A stretch of 64,000 nucleotides of DNA from positions 4,154,001 to 4,218,000 of the forward strand of contig CP085831.1 of the NCBI GenBank assembly GCA_020809705.1, read 5' to 3'. This document shows, piece by piece, positions 1 through 11,751 of this stretch. The notes under the pieces were generated by a model. It did not search any database and had not been told where the DNA came from. It saw nothing but the letters and a program-made list of their open reading frames with translations. A program made the position numbers and the translations under genes. Every line of letters starts with the position of its first letter. The stretch's first letter is position 1. Source of the DNA: Calonectria ilicicola. Taxonomy: Eukaryota; Ascomycota; Sordariomycetes; Hypocreales; Nectriaceae.

Positions 1-2
1 GT

Positions 3-158
3 CGAGAACAACTAGAAGATATGATCAAGGCTATTGAAGCCAAGAACATTCATCCTACGCTTGATACTGCTACATTTACTTTGAAACAAATGAAGGATGT
101 TTACAGAAGAGTCTGGAACCGTCAGCATTTTGGCAAAGTAGTGGTCAGTGGTATCTAG
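3..158 (+). CDS. Zinc-type alcohol dehydrogenase, C-terminal fragment (cut by window edge)
   Basis: An open frame enters from the left edge and stops at TAG 156-158, giving the last 51 residues of a protein. The text contains EDMIKAIEAKNIHP and a terminal GKVVVSGI, the usual end of zinc-binding medium-chain dehydrogenases (helix, then the final 'GK-VV' strand). The cofactor and zinc-binding domains lie outside the window, so substrate and functionality cannot be judged. It converges on the FAD monooxygenase that ends at 497, with 338 bp between the two stops. The call rests on C-terminal resemblance only. Another MDR-family reductase (for example an enoyl reductase-like protein) is possible. 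Confidence 0.6.
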   Translation, partial: REQLEDMIKAIEAKNIHPTLDTATFTLKQMKDVYRRVWNRQHFGKVVVSGI

Positions 159-496
159 AGAAGAACCTTGTTAAGCCAGGCTATTCGCACGAATTACCTA
201 GACGTTCAACTTGGGGTCGTGTCACATTGCTACAAGATCAATCTAAGGCTATAGGTATCCTATTGAGGTCAATTTAATTCGCCATTGAATTATCTAGGAT
301 TGATTTCTTAGTTCAGAATATTGCGAATTAATTCAAGAATAACGGCCTAACAGAGTGGTCGATAAGTCTAATCTCTGAGTAATACACAAAAGTCTCCATG
401 TCTAAACACTATAACCCCAGGCATACATTACCCATCAACTGAGACCCCTAAATAAAATACAATGTACTCCTTCCGGCTACTTGGGGTGGAACCTCT
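159..496. other. Intergenic, shared 3' region
   Basis: This is the space between two convergent genes (dehydrogenase fragment and FAD monooxygenase). I see no reading frame or RNA gene. It should hold both 3' UTRs and polyadenylation signals; AATAAA-like text occurs near 450. Confidence 0.5.
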
Positions 497-1877
497 TTAC
501 CGAGCAGGGATAGGGTGTGCCCACTCAACTGAACCCTTGAGCGGCTCCTCACCAGGTGCATAATCCAAGACTAGCGCTTGTCTCATAGCCCTTGGCGCAA
601 TGTAGTTTATGAGAAATGATTCGACGAGGGCGGATGAGAAAACATATTGCGACAACAGGCGATGAGGCGTGCTTGCCCAAGCATGCATGCGCGTCATTTG
701 GGCTGAACGCGAAAAGTCGGGCTGAAGTGAGCTGACACGCAACTCTTGATACTTTTCAAAAATATCAGTGAAGACAGAGAGTGCAGGGTCGCCTCCTGGG
801 GCCGCAGACACGGCCTGATTTAGGCTATTGCACAAGGCCACGACATCCTGAACGCCATTGTTGAACCCCAGACCGGCATTGGGCGTGAATTTGTGGCATG
901 CATCTCCAACAAGCACGATGCGGCCCCAACTCCAGCGCTTCACAATACCTTCTTCGAGGTTAGCCATTCCAGCTGTCATTCTTGTCGGCCACACATCCTT
1001 GACCTTGAGATCCTCCCTCAATGGGAAGTCCTTGAAGCGATCTTGGAAGGCTTCCACGTCGTTATCCGAATAAAAGACGCGCTCCTTCGTTGGTTCTGGC
1101 ATTTTTTCGTATAGGAATATCCAACCGCGCTCTTTGCCCGTCAGATACATGATAGATTGATCCTTGTGCTGAGTCTCGAATCCTTCCCCTGGAGCCGATG
1201 GACGCGGAAAGCTGGCCCACAGGCACTTGTAGCTACATGTGTATGGCTCTTCTGGATCCCAATCAGCGGCAGGGTTAGCAGCCAATGCAAGCTTGCGCAT
1301 GAGTTGACGAGTCTTGCTGTGAACTCCATCGGCACCAATGACTAATGATCCGTGATAAGTGCTGCCATCAGCACATGAAACAGTGACTCCATTTTCGTCA
1401 GAGGTGATGTCTGTGAGCTTCTTTCCGGTATGATACTTTGCTTTGGCTTCTTCAGGAAGACCTTCGTAAAGTGTTTGGATGAGTTCAGCTCTATGAAAGA
1501 CGACTGGAGCAGACCCGTGGCTACCGTCCGCAGTCAGAAATACGGTTGCGATGATTGATTGAGAAGTCGCGGGCCTCAACTTACTTTTTCCTCATATACT
1601 GGACCGCATCGTGGTCTTTGAATACCTTCCCTTCAATCGTAAAAGCTTTGCTGTGTTGAAGCTCAACGCTGATATTCATGAGTTTCTCAAAAAGGCCGAA
1701 TTGGTGCATTACTCGTAGACTTGGTGGTGCAAGGACAAGACTGGCTCCCGAGTCGACCAAAACCTCGCCTCTGCGCTCGAGGACCACGAAGTCGATCCCG
1801 GCCAAGTGTAGAGAATGGGCGGCCGTTAGCCCGGCTGGACCACCGCCCACGATAATTACTTTGAAGTCTGATTTCAT
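497..1877 (-). CDS. FAD-dependent monooxygenase (FAD_binding_3, PaxM/salicylate-hydroxylase-like group)
   Basis: Two exons on the minus strand, 1877-1585 and 1520-497, give 438 residues. The 64-nt intron 1521-1584 has a GTAAGT donor and a TAG acceptor and keeps frame (phase 2). The N-terminus carries the FAD-binding fold ([17 protein letters not shown], about residues 8-24, then VVLERR). The mid-region has [10 protein letters not shown] (DG motif), and the C-terminal half has [20 protein letters not shown] (GD motif). All three cofactor signatures of class A flavin monooxygenases are present. Such enzymes use NAD(P)H and O2 to hydroxylate or epoxidise aromatic or terpenoid substrates. A C-terminal hydrophobic stretch ([18 protein letters not shown]) may associate with membrane. 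The gene is divergent from the F-box/ankyrin gene across 2 kb. Role in the cluster is inferred from proximity; aromatic catabolism is the alternative. Confidence 0.88.
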
Positions 1878-3902
1878 TCTTAGGGTTGAGATCGAGCTTT
1901 GGTGAATAGAAGCTTTAAAATTGAGATGATGTGAAATGTGAAGGTTGATTGTCTGCCTGATGAAGCCAAAATATTAACGGGTAGACGTGACATCTTATAT
2001 TCAGATCTTGATTCTTTCCACTGCCATGCTCCTATGTTCAAGGGCTCTCGGAGCACTGAGCAGTCCAGAGCTGCATGATGTGTCATCGGCTTCGGGAACC
2101 CAAAGCAGTAGAACTAAAATCGTTAGTGCCGTCAAAGCGGCGATGCAGCCACAAGGTCCACCCATGACGTAGGCCCGCCTTTTCTCACATGGCCAAACAA
2201 ATGGGACTGTCTAATAATTTTCTATACGTCCAATGGAAAACCAATATCAGAGTCAGTGGAAATGGAACCTTGGATGCCAATGGGAAATAGCATCGGACTC
2301 GGGCGCATGGCTTCATCCCGAGAGATAATGTGTCATTGACTTTTCAGGGTCCTTGTTTTACTGATAATATTTTAAGTTAAGATCCAAAACTCCGATGAAA
2401 AAGGGCCAAATTAGGTCTTCCCGAGATAAGCTTTGCCTTTTAAAGTCAACGGCAAGTTATGCATGTTAGACCTATCAAGAAGGCAAATTCCTAGTGTTCC
2501 AGACGATGTACGGAAAAAAGAATATATGGTTTTGTCTAGTGTTGTCGGGAGCTTTTAGCAAGTTCCGATCAAGATGCTTCATCTACTCAAGATTTCGATT
2601 GCGAATATGTCCATGCTCACTCATGTCCAAGATCACTGGAAATAGAACCTTGACCTGAGTCAGTACAGTCAAAACACACCGCCCCTTGGCTTCGATGACA
2701 GAATTTCGGAACAGAGAAAGAAACCGAGTCCCGGATTTTGACCCGTTTTCATTGCCACCCGAAAAAATGCGAATATCCGAAATGAAATGGCTGTTGAATC
2801 AATTCATGGCCAAGAGTCGGACAGCGGAGACTAAGACAAAATCACCGATTAGTCATCGGTCAAATGATCCGATTGGGAATGGTTAACGCTCGGGCCCATC
2901 AAGCGAGGTTATACGGCGAGCTCAATTGAACAGAAAGGAGATGTCGATCGGATTCGCAATTTAATTACTCTTTAGCCTTACGAGAATAATAGACGCGTTT
3001 ACGACAGGGAAGAGCTAGTTTTATTATATTCTACCCTACAGCTATGCGCTCAAAAATGGATATTATCATGTTTCTGAATAGTTGCATGAGATCCAAAGAT
3101 GAGGGGTATGTATGAGCAATAACCAGACATCGTCAGTATATATCAAGGAGCTGCAATATTCGGTGACAGAGTTACTGCGCGAGAGGTGGCTATGCTCTTC
3201 CCATGTTGCAGGTGCTTGTGGCATGTGAGGCCTCCTCCTGTTGCACTGCCAACTCACCCCCACCAATAACTCAGCACAGGCAGCACAACACCACCCTACT
3301 TGGGAGGAAACCAAGATATCAAATGACAGCTTTATGAAGTATGGAACTTATGGAACAATTAGGCTTTCTTTTATCCTTTATCTTGAAAAAAATCCTCAGG
3401 CAGGGGGGTTGCGATGGATCCTGGCGACGGCGCTTGACTGCATCACAATCGTGTTCCATCCAGTGGTCAAAACAATCATCAACTGAGATGTATACACTAA
3501 AAAAAGTTTAGTCGTATATCAAGTTTGGCGAAAGCCTTTTCGGTGGATAATTATCCCGATTATATGGATGGGCACTGAGTGCCTTCCAAGAAACCACTGT
3601 TGCCAAGTCTCAGTAAGCCTCGCTTGTGGCCCACTGCCTCGTAAGATTGAATCCTTGTGGCTACATCCAGTTTAGCCACTTTTACAGCTGAGCTTCCGAG
3701 TTGTGAGATAATACACTTGTATTGCTGTGCCTTTTTGTTGCATCTCCAGGCAGACAGACACTTTCATTATTGACAAGATTGCCGCTACCTGCGTACAACA
3801 CCCTATTTGATATAAATCTATCGGGACTAGCACAAAACTTTGAATTAATTTGCAGGAAAAGGATCCGTATCATCATTTTCTTTTTCGGACCAATACCACA
3901 TA
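1878..3902. other. Intergenic, 2.0 kb
   Basis: This region lies between the divergent FAD monooxygenase and F-box/ankyrin genes. It has only short frames, of which 2686-2886 (66 codons) is the longest convincing-looking one and resembles nothing I know. It must contain both promoters. No RNA gene, tandem repeat or transposon end was seen. Confidence 0.4.
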
Positions 3903-6395
3903 ATGAATCCAATGCCATTGTGGGTCGACAAGATACCCCAGGAAATCTTGCTCAACATCACTCAGCATCTGGATGTTATTGACATTAAAAGCCTTGCCTT
4001 GACCTGTCGTCGGTTTGGATTTGCACTTGGTGGTGCATGCCTTGTGGAAGCTGACATCAGGGCTGGAGAGTATAACTCGTTGTTCTGGGCCTGTTCTTTT
4101 GGCCATGTCGCTCTGGCCAGGGCCTGTCTCCAGGCGGGCGCCTCCCCAAACGTCGTGTTTTGCCACAACCCAAAATCCGCCCGGCGTAATTCTGAGCTCA
4201 TTCGACTTGACCGCCAGACTTATACAAACCCAGTTTTCCCAACAAGGTTTCGACACCAGGAATGGCTGCCAGAAGAGGATGTTCCTTGCAGCCCGCTTAT
4301 CATGGCCACCAAGTTCAACCATATTGAAATTATGAAAATTCTACTGGGTTTGGGGGATAAATTGCCAAGTGAGGCTACTGAGATCGCCAAATTAGCCGAA
4401 CAACGACTAGATGTTGCCCCCACACCCAAGGACTATGGACCTCCTCTATCGAAATGGGCCTCGAAGCACTCGGTGGCTATTACACACGTCCGTTCACTAG
4501 AAGCAGCAGAGTTACTGATAGCTGCCGGGGAATTCCAAGGCAACACGTATATAAATTCTTTTGAAAATATGATGTATCCGCCACTCGAATTATTTTTATT
4601 ACGCCATACTCACTACACACCACAAAAACGATCTAAGCAAAGCCAAGCCAAGCAGAAACAAAGTCTAGGCCCCCGAGCTATCGAGCTATGTCACGTCAAA
4701 TATGATGAGCTGCCAAAAATTGTTGAGCTATTTCTCAATCATGGGGCGAGTTCCAGACGAAGCGATCAAGCAGTCTCAGAAATACCCGGAAGTCCCTTGA
4801 TGGCTGCAATGCTAACCAAGAGGCTGGACATTGTTGACCTCATGGTGCGATATGGGCCATTGAGTACTGAAAACGTCACCGGAGATTTGGCCTTGGCTCT
4901 CAGTTTCACTTTGCATGAACCCTGCCCTCCAATATGGACAGAACAGTCTCAAGTTCTCAAAACTAATTCCAGCGACGACGAATTTTACAATCAAGTTTTA
5001 TGCGCATTCCTAGATGTAGGAATTTCGCCAAATGCTACCATCAATGGAGAAAGACGACTCTTATCATTCGCATGCGCCAATGGATGGCATCGAGGCGTCA
5101 CAACACTACTGCAACGAGGCGCTGACCCGAGTCTTGCCACCCGATTCGATATCGTTCCTTTGGTTTGGTCAATGCATAGCAGCTTTGACGACATGTTTTG
5201 CCAACTACTCGAATCTGGAACGGTCGATTATTGTCAACCATCATTGCATCTACAGGGATTCACCCCTTTAATGTTTGCCGCCGGTGATGGTGTTGGAGTA
5301 GCAAAATTTGAGCGCTTGTTGAAAGCAGGAGCGGAAAGGAATTGCTCTGGTCAGCTTTCAGAGTTTGGCCTAAAGTTTTCTATTTTGCAATGCGTTCTCA
5401 CAGGGTTTCCTGAGCCTAGGTGTGAAGGCGACCGAACCGTCTATGAGCAATATCACCTCGATGCCATTAAGTATGGTGGTACACGAAGCACTAGGAGTGA
5501 GTCTTGCGATGTGTCATTTGAGCCTCCTGCCTCTCGAAGATCTAAATTCGACTTATTGGTTCGTTCAGAGTTGAACTCTTCGCAGTTCTACACCGATAAC
5601 GGGAGGCACGTTGTTAACTGGGTCATCGACAACCTCTACGGAGATGACTTAATCTGGGCTCTCAAGTTATTGATCCCACATTATAAATCCACCAAACGTC
5701 CCGATGATAAAGAAAATCCCTTGGCTACCTTTTTTAGTCCTCAAAGAGTAGCAGGCTATCTGAGATTTGGCACCTTGCCTAGAACACATGAAATTTTTAA
5801 ATTAATGCTGGAGCACAATCTTGATACGATGGAGGATGTTGACCAAGAAAGAACCCTTCGCCACATTTGCGAACTCCCAAGCAAGATGATTGATGATCCC
5901 TACGATCGCGTTTGGAGGCGAGTAATTGAAGGTTGCAATGTGCATCTTTCCTTTCAAAGGGACTTTCTCAAAGAGATCAACATGGATTGTGAAGGAAAAT
6001 TCGAGGCCAAAATTTGGGGCTTACCTAGAACGAAGGGTTTTCGAACACGAAACACCGGGCTCCCCAAGAACAGTCTCAGGCTCTTAGACATGAGGCCATA
6101 CGAGATCGAATACAACAGAGACCGCACTGCAACAGTTGTCAGCATGATCAACCTACTTCTTGAAAGAGGCTTTAATTTGAAAGCGCCCAATCCCGATGGA
6201 ATGACTGCATATGAGCATTCGATTCTGAACGAGACGATTGAATTTATCGACACCAAGTGGCGTGATCCAGAATTGGAGCAAGAAATTGCTTGCCGCAATT
6301 CAGACCCAAACTTTGTGAAGGAGGAAACACAGTTGAACAAGGATGACTCGTTAAACAGAAGCATTGCTACGATGATTCAATGGGGTGTATATTAG
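3903..6395 (+). CDS. F-box and ankyrin-repeat protein
   Basis: A single uninterrupted frame encodes 830 residues. The N-terminus is an F-box (about residues 7-45: KIPQEILLNITQHLDVIDIK followed by SLALTCRRF), the segment that would bind Skp1 in an SCF ubiquitin ligase. Ankyrin-type repeats follow, spaced along the protein: FWACSFGHVALARACLQAGA near 60-80, PLIMATKFNHIEIMKILL near 130-150, PLMAAMLTKRLDIVDLMVRYG near 300, LLSFACANGWHRGVTTLLQRG near 385, PLMFAAGDGVGVAKFERLLKAG near 460, and a last unit near 780. The layout suggests a substrate receptor whose ankyrin array picks the target. Such genes are numerous and fast-evolving in fungal genomes. It has no obvious biosynthetic role and may simply sit within the cluster. 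It converges on the transporter gene. Confidence 0.85.
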   Translation: MNPMPLWVDKIPQEILLNITQHLDVIDIKSLALTCRRFGFALGGACLVEADIRAGEYNSLFWACSFGHVALARACLQAGASPNVVFCHNPKSARRNSELIRLDRQTYTNPVFPTRFRHQEWLPEEDVPCSPLIMATKFNHIEIMKILLGLGDKLPSEATEIAKLAEQRLDVAPTPKDYGPPLSKWASKHSVAITHVRSLEAAELLIAAGEFQGNTYINSFENMMYPPLELFLLRHTHYTPQKRSKQSQAKQKQSLGPRAIELCHVKYDELPKIVELFLNHGASSRRSDQAVSEIPGSPLMAAMLTKRLDIVDLMVRYGPLSTENVTGDLALALSFTLHEPCPPIWTEQSQVLKTNSSDDEFYNQVLCAFLDVGISPNATINGERRLLSFACANGWHRGVTTLLQRGADPSLATRFDIVPLVWSMHSSFDDMFCQLLESGTVDYCQPSLHLQGFTPLMFAAGDGVGVAKFERLLKAGAERNCSGQLSEFGLKFSILQCVLTGFPEPRCEGDRTVYEQYHLDAIKYGGTRSTRSESCDVSFEPPASRRSKFDLLVRSELNSSQFYTDNGRHVVNWVIDNLYGDDLIWALKLLIPHYKSTKRPDDKENPLATFFSPQRVAGYLRFGTLPRTHEIFKLMLEHNLDTMEDVDQERTLRHICELPSKMIDDPYDRVWRRVIEGCNVHLSFQRDFLKEINMDCEGKFEAKIWGLPRTKGFRTRNTGLPKNSLRLLDMRPYEIEYNRDRTATVVSMINLLLERGFNLKAPNPDGMTAYEHSILNETIEFIDTKWRDPELEQEIACRNSDPNFVKEETQLNKDDSLNRSIATMIQWGVY

Positions 6396-6832
6396 AAACA
6401 ATATGAACGCAATTTGACAGGATATTCATTGAAAGGCAAGAAAACATTTTATCATATTTTAAATAATAATCAATTTCACAAGACAGGGTCCGCAAGCAAT
6501 GATCAGACAATTTCAGGATACCATCATCGGCACTTGATACTCTTTTGGGAGATTACATCCGCATTGGCTCTCATGTCGCACTATACCTATTTAGTCTTGC
6601 CGAATTGAACTTGCCCTAGAGCCTATAGCATCTTCTCATAGATCTTTTGAAAGGTGGTCTGCAATCCATATTACTGTCGCACTTTCTATAAATCACGAGA
6701 TGTTCAAATATTTACAAATAGGAACTAGTCAAAGATCTTTCAATTTTATGTTATTTTTTGGCTCATTTCGCGGCGACGATGTCGTGTGTTAATTTGATGG
6801 TGGTCGCCACCTCGGTAGTTCATATTTGGACA
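6396..6832. other. Intergenic, shared 3' region
   Basis: This is AT-richer sequence between two convergent genes. A 64-codon frame at 6414-6608 has no recognisable content. Nothing else was seen. Confidence 0.4.
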
Positions 6833-8452
6833 CTAATGAGACAACTCAACATGATCTTGGTCAGGTTTATCGTCCGTTGTAGACCCTTCACCCTCTTCCA
6901 GGTCCCCAGCAACCCTTGCTCCCATATCTAAATTGCCGAAAGCGTCAATAGGCTTCACGTAGGAAGGAACAAAATTGGCACAGAGACCATACGTCCAGGA
7001 AACCACAAAGAATGAGAGTGGCACCACCATGGCCCTTCCATCTCCTAGGTTGTCTCCAGCAACTCCAGTTAAAAACGGCACGATGGCACCGCCAAGAACA
7101 CCAGCGACAAGATATCCACTACCTCGCTTGGTGTGGCGTCCAAGTCCTCGCATTCCCAAAGCAATGATTGTTGGAAAGCAAATCGACTCAAAGAACATGA
7201 CTAAGAAAACCATGGATATTCCGATGTTGTCTCGTTGGGTGATGGAAGGGCCTAGAAACACTATACATCCAGTTAAAAAGGCTAGCAAAACGAGTCTTGG
7301 CTTGATGAACTTCATAAGAATGATGCCAATGAAGCGCCCCAGTGTAAATGTTCCTTGAGCCCCAGCAAGAAGATTGGCACCCATTGAACTATCAGTTCCA
7401 GGTCGTGTTCCAACCGCGTAGTTGATGAAGAATGTGGCAATGGCGATCTGAGCTCCGCTGTAACAGAATACGGCAAATGAGGCATGAAAGAGGCGGTATT
7501 GCTTTCTAAAAGGCTTCTCATCGGCCTCTGAGTGCGTCTCTTGAGCTTGATGTTTCATATCTGGGCCGAAAAACGTCAGTTTTATGCAATCAACGAGGTT
7601 TTGGGGGGCACTCACCAGCATCTGTAATTTCAGGAATATCTACAATGTAAAATACCATCGCCAGAAGTAAGACAAATATTCCAATGGCAACGTAGACCCA
7701 TTGTACATTGTCAAGGGCCCGCGAATCCGTGTATTTGAAGAATACGTAAGAGCCAAGGACGGGCCCGATTGTGGTACCGATACCGTTGAATGCTTGAGAA
7801 ATGTTGATTCGGAGTTCGGAATATTTTGGAGGCCCGCATACTGCATTTTGTTAATCCCAACGCGCGAATTTATGGGGAAAAAAAGATGGCTCGGGCTTAC
7901 CAGCGACGTAAGGATTTGCAGCTGTCTCTAGGGATCCCAAGCCGTTACCAATAATGAAGATGCAGGCACAGAAACCTCCAAAGCTCTTGGCCTTTAGTGC
8001 TGCAATAGTAAGTAGGGAGCCAAGGGAGTATAGACAAAGGCCCCAAATGAAGACGGCTCGATAGCCGTAATGGCGAAGGATCCACGCGGCATGTCCGATG
8101 GAGGCTAGGGGATATGCACTGAAGATAAATATTAGCAACTGCTGTGCTCATGAAAATATTGATGCAAAAATTTTTGTTCATGATTGCGAAGCTGTTGTGT
8201 CACGTTCCAAAGGGCTTACCCAAAATATGCAGCTTGTAGACCGGAAGAGCGAGCACGGTCAATATTCAGCACGTTTTGAAAATGCTTATTGAGGGTGTCG
8301 AGAAGGCCATAACTAAAACCCCAGAGGAAAAAAAGTGTTGTGACGAGACAGAGCGGAGCAAGTGATTCGCGCAGCGTTAGCTCGGCAGCTCGGCCACGGC
8401 GCGAGATGTCTGCTTTCAGGGAGCGATTCCTAAAGAACTCCTTGATGCCCAT
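6833..8452 (-). CDS. MFS transporter, FucP/FHS (L-fucose permease-like) family
   Basis: Four exons, 8452-8220, 8118-7901, 7840-7616 and 7560-6833, give 467 residues. Introns of 101, 60, 55 nt have GTAAGC, GTAAGC and GTGAGT donors and consistent phases. After a cytosolic N-terminus come about twelve hydrophobic segments. Diagnostic text is FFLWGFSYGLLDTLNKHFQ in helix 1 and GAYPLASIGHAAWILRHYGY with IIGNGLGSLETAANPYV in helices 2-4, the typical fungal FHS pattern for proton-linked hexose carriers. The C-terminus is acidic and cytosolic. The start at 8452 (MGIKEFF) is preferred; the frame stays open to a Met at 8605, but that extension is not membrane-protein-like. Location in a biosynthetic neighbourhood allows export or nutrient uptake. 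The family itself suggests sugar or small polar substrate uptake. Confidence 0.87.
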
Positions 8453-9380
8453 GGCTTCGGTTGTCTTTACTTTCGATCTGTCACGGCGTGCTGGAGTGAA
8501 GAAAGCGATGGAGAATGATAGGCTGGAACAATGGTAATGTCCTCGCATAAAGGATCTGGGGATACGACATTTTATATTGCAAAAAGCCCGCGCTGCTAGT
8601 GTCATAGTCCTCGCCGAGACATACTTGACTCGCGAACTCTACTTTGGGTAGCATAATTTAGTCAAATCGCGGCTAGTGGCTCCCGCACTCTCTCTGGGGT
8701 ACACCTTGCTTGGAGAATGCAGCACATCCTCGGTTTTGACTTGAGCCCGGGATTTTCAACAAGCCTTAATACACTCAAGGGAATTGTTTTTAAATTTCGT
8801 ACTTATTCTTTAAAAGTTACAGTTATTGCTACAGACTTTTGAGAGGATGTTTACGACTTCTAGTATGTCCTCGACTTGACCTCGCTGCATCCATAGCGAG
8901 CTGAAAAATTACACATCATGCTTAACCCCGCACAAGCCACAACCCCCAGCTGGGGTAAAACCTGGGGGAACCCAAGATGTGTGGGGGAGATGGCCCATGG
9001 AATGACGTTACAGTGGTATAGTCGGCTTGACGCCACTGAAATTGTCTCAATTTTTACCGCTCACACTAGCGGAGCGATTTACCAAATGCGGATCCCGCTC
9101 CTCCTTTCAAACACAGAATAACCGTTTATGGATATCAGTCCGCCGTTTGACGTTTTGCTCTCACCTCGGAGATACTTTGTAGGGAAGTTTGATCTGGGTG
9201 GCTGTCATGTTGGTGATGTGATCATTCATTGCAATATGGAAGAAGGGTTGTACTTGATTTAAGATTGGGACAACGGCCTCGACAAAATGTATTGAGAGTC
9301 ACAACTCAACGCAAGAACACGCCATCAGTTTTTGTAAAGAAAAAAAAAAGCATACTTTGCGCACTTGTAACTTATTCATC
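8453..9380. promoter_or_regulatory. Divergent promoter region between MFS transporter and P450
   Basis: About 0.93 kb separates two divergently transcribed genes, so it should contain both promoters. A purine-rich A-tract (AAAGAAAAAAAAAAG, near 9336) lies just upstream of the P450 start. No specific operator could be assigned. Confidence 0.4.
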
Positions 9381-10892
9381 ATGATTTCTCAATTTCTGTC
9401 GCTTACTTTACCATATGCTCTAGGTTTTACAATCCTAGGCCTTGTATTCCTCCCCCTTGTCAATTATGTCCTGGATCCCAAAGGGCTTCGCAAGTTTCCC
9501 TCACCATCTTTTGCTGCCGCAACCACTCCGTTCTGGCGCATATTCCACAACTTACACTTCAACCATTACGCAGCGGTTGACATGGCGCACAAAAAGCTGG
9601 GTACACATGTGCGAATCGGACCCAATCATGTCTCGATTCTTGACCCCAGAGCGCCATACGAAGTCTATGGCCATGGCGCAAATATGTTGAAGGAACAGTG
9701 GTATGATGCCGCTGCCGGAGCACATCGCAATCTTGCGGATGCAAGGGACAAGTCAGAACATCAAGCAAAGCGAAAGATGTTGGCTCATGCCTTTGCTGCA
9801 AAGACAGTTGTTGGCTTGGAGCCAGTTTTGGTTGACACGATTGGATCGTTCATGGGACAGTTGGACAACTTTTCCGATGCAGGCAAAGAGGTCAACATAA
9901 GACTACTCATGAACTATTTTACAATCGATCTCTTTGGACGTATACTATATAGCGAGCGGCTAGGTTGTTTGGACCGAGGAGATGATGTTCTCCAAGCCGA
10001 GTCTCCGAACGGTCATAGATATATGTCTCCGTTCATTCAACCTCTGCTAGACGCCACAGTCGTCAACACTTGCCTTGCATTTGCGCCATCTTGGCTTACG
10101 ATCACGCGTCCCTTGTTCAAGAACCACCCGTATAAGAAGGCAGGAACGGACTGGGAGAATATTGTTCACTATAACACAAAGAAAAGGATGAGTGCAGATG
10201 GACCTCTGGGTGATCTTTTTGATCGTCTTTTGAAAGATAGCAAGGGCCAAGATCTTGGTCTTTCGATGGGCGAGATTATGGCAGAATGTCAGGCCATGAT
10301 GAATGCTGGAACAGAAACAACAACTGCAGCAATGACAAACACCGTGTACTTGCTCTATACTCACCCCAGAGTGCTTGAAAAACTGCGAAACGAGCTGGAT
10401 ATGGCTTTTCCGGGAAAAGAGCTTCCTACTTATGAAGCAGCCTCGAAGTTGCCTTATTTGCGTGCTTGTATTGAGGAATCGCTACGTACCCGGCCAGCCA
10501 GCTCAATGGGACTGCCTCGGATTGTTCCAGAGGGAGGCAAAGTCATTGCAGGTCAGTTCATTCAAGGGGGTGTAACTGTATCAGTGCCCACTTACTCCCT
10601 ATTGCGAGATGAGTTGGTGTTTGATCGCGCAGACCAGTACGACCCAGGAAGATGGTTAATTAACGACCAAGAAAAAAAGCGCTGTATGATGAACAGCCAT
10701 CTTCCGTTTAGTACCGGACCGCGAGCTTGTATCGGAAGAAACATCGCTTACTTTGAGCAAATTGTTTTGATAGCCACGGTGGCTAAATTCTATGATTTTG
10801 TTATACCGGAGGGATTCAAATTGGAGACCCAGGAGCGTTTTAATTCTAATCCGGGGCCGCTCATCATCAAAGTCGCTCAGCGCCATCTATAA
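9381..10892 (+). CDS. Cytochrome P450, benzoate 4-monooxygenase (CYP53)-like
   Basis: An intronless frame of 503 residues starts at the second Met (9381, MISQFLSLT). An upstream Met-like start at 9357 would add 8 residues. A hydrophobic N-terminal anchor covers roughly residues 5-30, so the enzyme is expected on the ER membrane. P450 landmarks are all present: oxygen-binding I-helix AGTETTT near residue 317, ExxR as EESLR, PERF-like DPGRW, and heme loop FSTGPRACIGR with the ligand Cys at residue 450. The N-terminal half (AAVDMAHKKLGTHVRIGPN, VYGHGANMLK, QWYDA) resembles fungal benzoate para-hydroxylases and related aromatic or polyketide hydroxylases. It needs a separate NADPH-P450 reductase. 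It could hydroxylate the PKS product or an aromatic acid. Confidence 0.88.
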   Translation: MISQFLSLTLPYALGFTILGLVFLPLVNYVLDPKGLRKFPSPSFAAATTPFWRIFHNLHFNHYAAVDMAHKKLGTHVRIGPNHVSILDPRAPYEVYGHGANMLKEQWYDAAAGAHRNLADARDKSEHQAKRKMLAHAFAAKTVVGLEPVLVDTIGSFMGQLDNFSDAGKEVNIRLLMNYFTIDLFGRILYSERLGCLDRGDDVLQAESPNGHRYMSPFIQPLLDATVVNTCLAFAPSWLTITRPLFKNHPYKKAGTDWENIVHYNTKKRMSADGPLGDLFDRLLKDSKGQDLGLSMGEIMAECQAMMNAGTETTTAAMTNTVYLLYTHPRVLEKLRNELDMAFPGKELPTYEAASKLPYLRACIEESLRTRPASSMGLPRIVPEGGKVIAGQFIQGGVTVSVPTYSLLRDELVFDRADQYDPGRWLINDQEKKRCMMNSHLPFSTGPRACIGRNIAYFEQIVLIATVAKFYDFVIPEGFKLETQERFNSNPGPLIIKVAQRHL

Positions 10893-11751
10893 GTTCTCAT
10901 GTCAGCCGTGAGCTGCCAGAAAATGTAGATTCTTTAGGAATAAATCTCCAATTCTCTGATCAATTTTTACCCAGTCTAAATATTTCTGTGATGTACTGGT
11001 GCTTAACCGACTGGAAGACCTTGGCGATTAATAAGGTGTAATATTGAAACCAGATGCAAATTCACCATTGCGTACAATTCCGAAGTTAATATTGTGCTAA
11101 AACTTCTGCGCCAAGTGTGGTTGGTCAAAAGTACAAATGGTGCTTGTTTGGCAGCTGGACGAAATTGTTTGAGGCTATCTCATCAGAATCGTCAGTTGGG
11201 TCGAGTAATGACAAAGCACTGCACTGACTTCATACGAACCAGCAACTTGATTGCTCCAGCAATTTGAACTGGGCGCGAATCGGGTTGCGCATGTTCATTC
11301 CGCCAATAAAGCGTCGCATTAGAGTGAGGCGGACGTGACATGCGGCGGTCGCGTCCAAAAGAGGAAATTATCCGGACGCTCCGGCGGCCAAGCCAAATGG
11401 AGTTAACCAAGACCACACAGCCAGGACACGGATGCAACGGGCCTCGCCACCCTTTGCTGGATTAAACAGCGCATTACTTGCTAGGCCCAGGGCTAGTTGT
11501 TTCTATGGCATTGGCTTTTCTTTCCAAAGTTAGGTCACACCGTCGTTTTTCGACACGTGTCAACCCATTCGTCCAACGTAGCAGGTAGTACGACTGGGTC
11601 CAACGATGTGCACCAGACCTGGATGAGAACGGATGCAAATAGAAATTGAGAGAGAAAATTAATATCGCTGAAGTATGAATAATTTTGTGATATACGAATT
11701 CTTCTTCAGTGCCATTTTATTAGGGTAGGTGTTAGGTTGGTGGTGTGAGTG
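10893..11751. other. Intergenic, shared 3' region
   Basis: This is 0.86 kb between the convergent P450 and transcription-factor genes. No gene-like frame or RNA was seen. A GC-rich patch near 11371-11387 contains two TCCGG pentamers, but it lies 3' of both genes. Confidence 0.4.

Noticed and set aside
2686..2886. 66-codon frame in the 2-kb intergenic region
   Set aside because: No recognisable domain, no splice partner and a length expected by chance.
11371..11387. Paired TCCGG pentamers as a Zn-cluster binding site
   Set aside because: They lie between two convergent genes (P450 and regulator), not in a promoter, and such short GC motifs are expected by chance.
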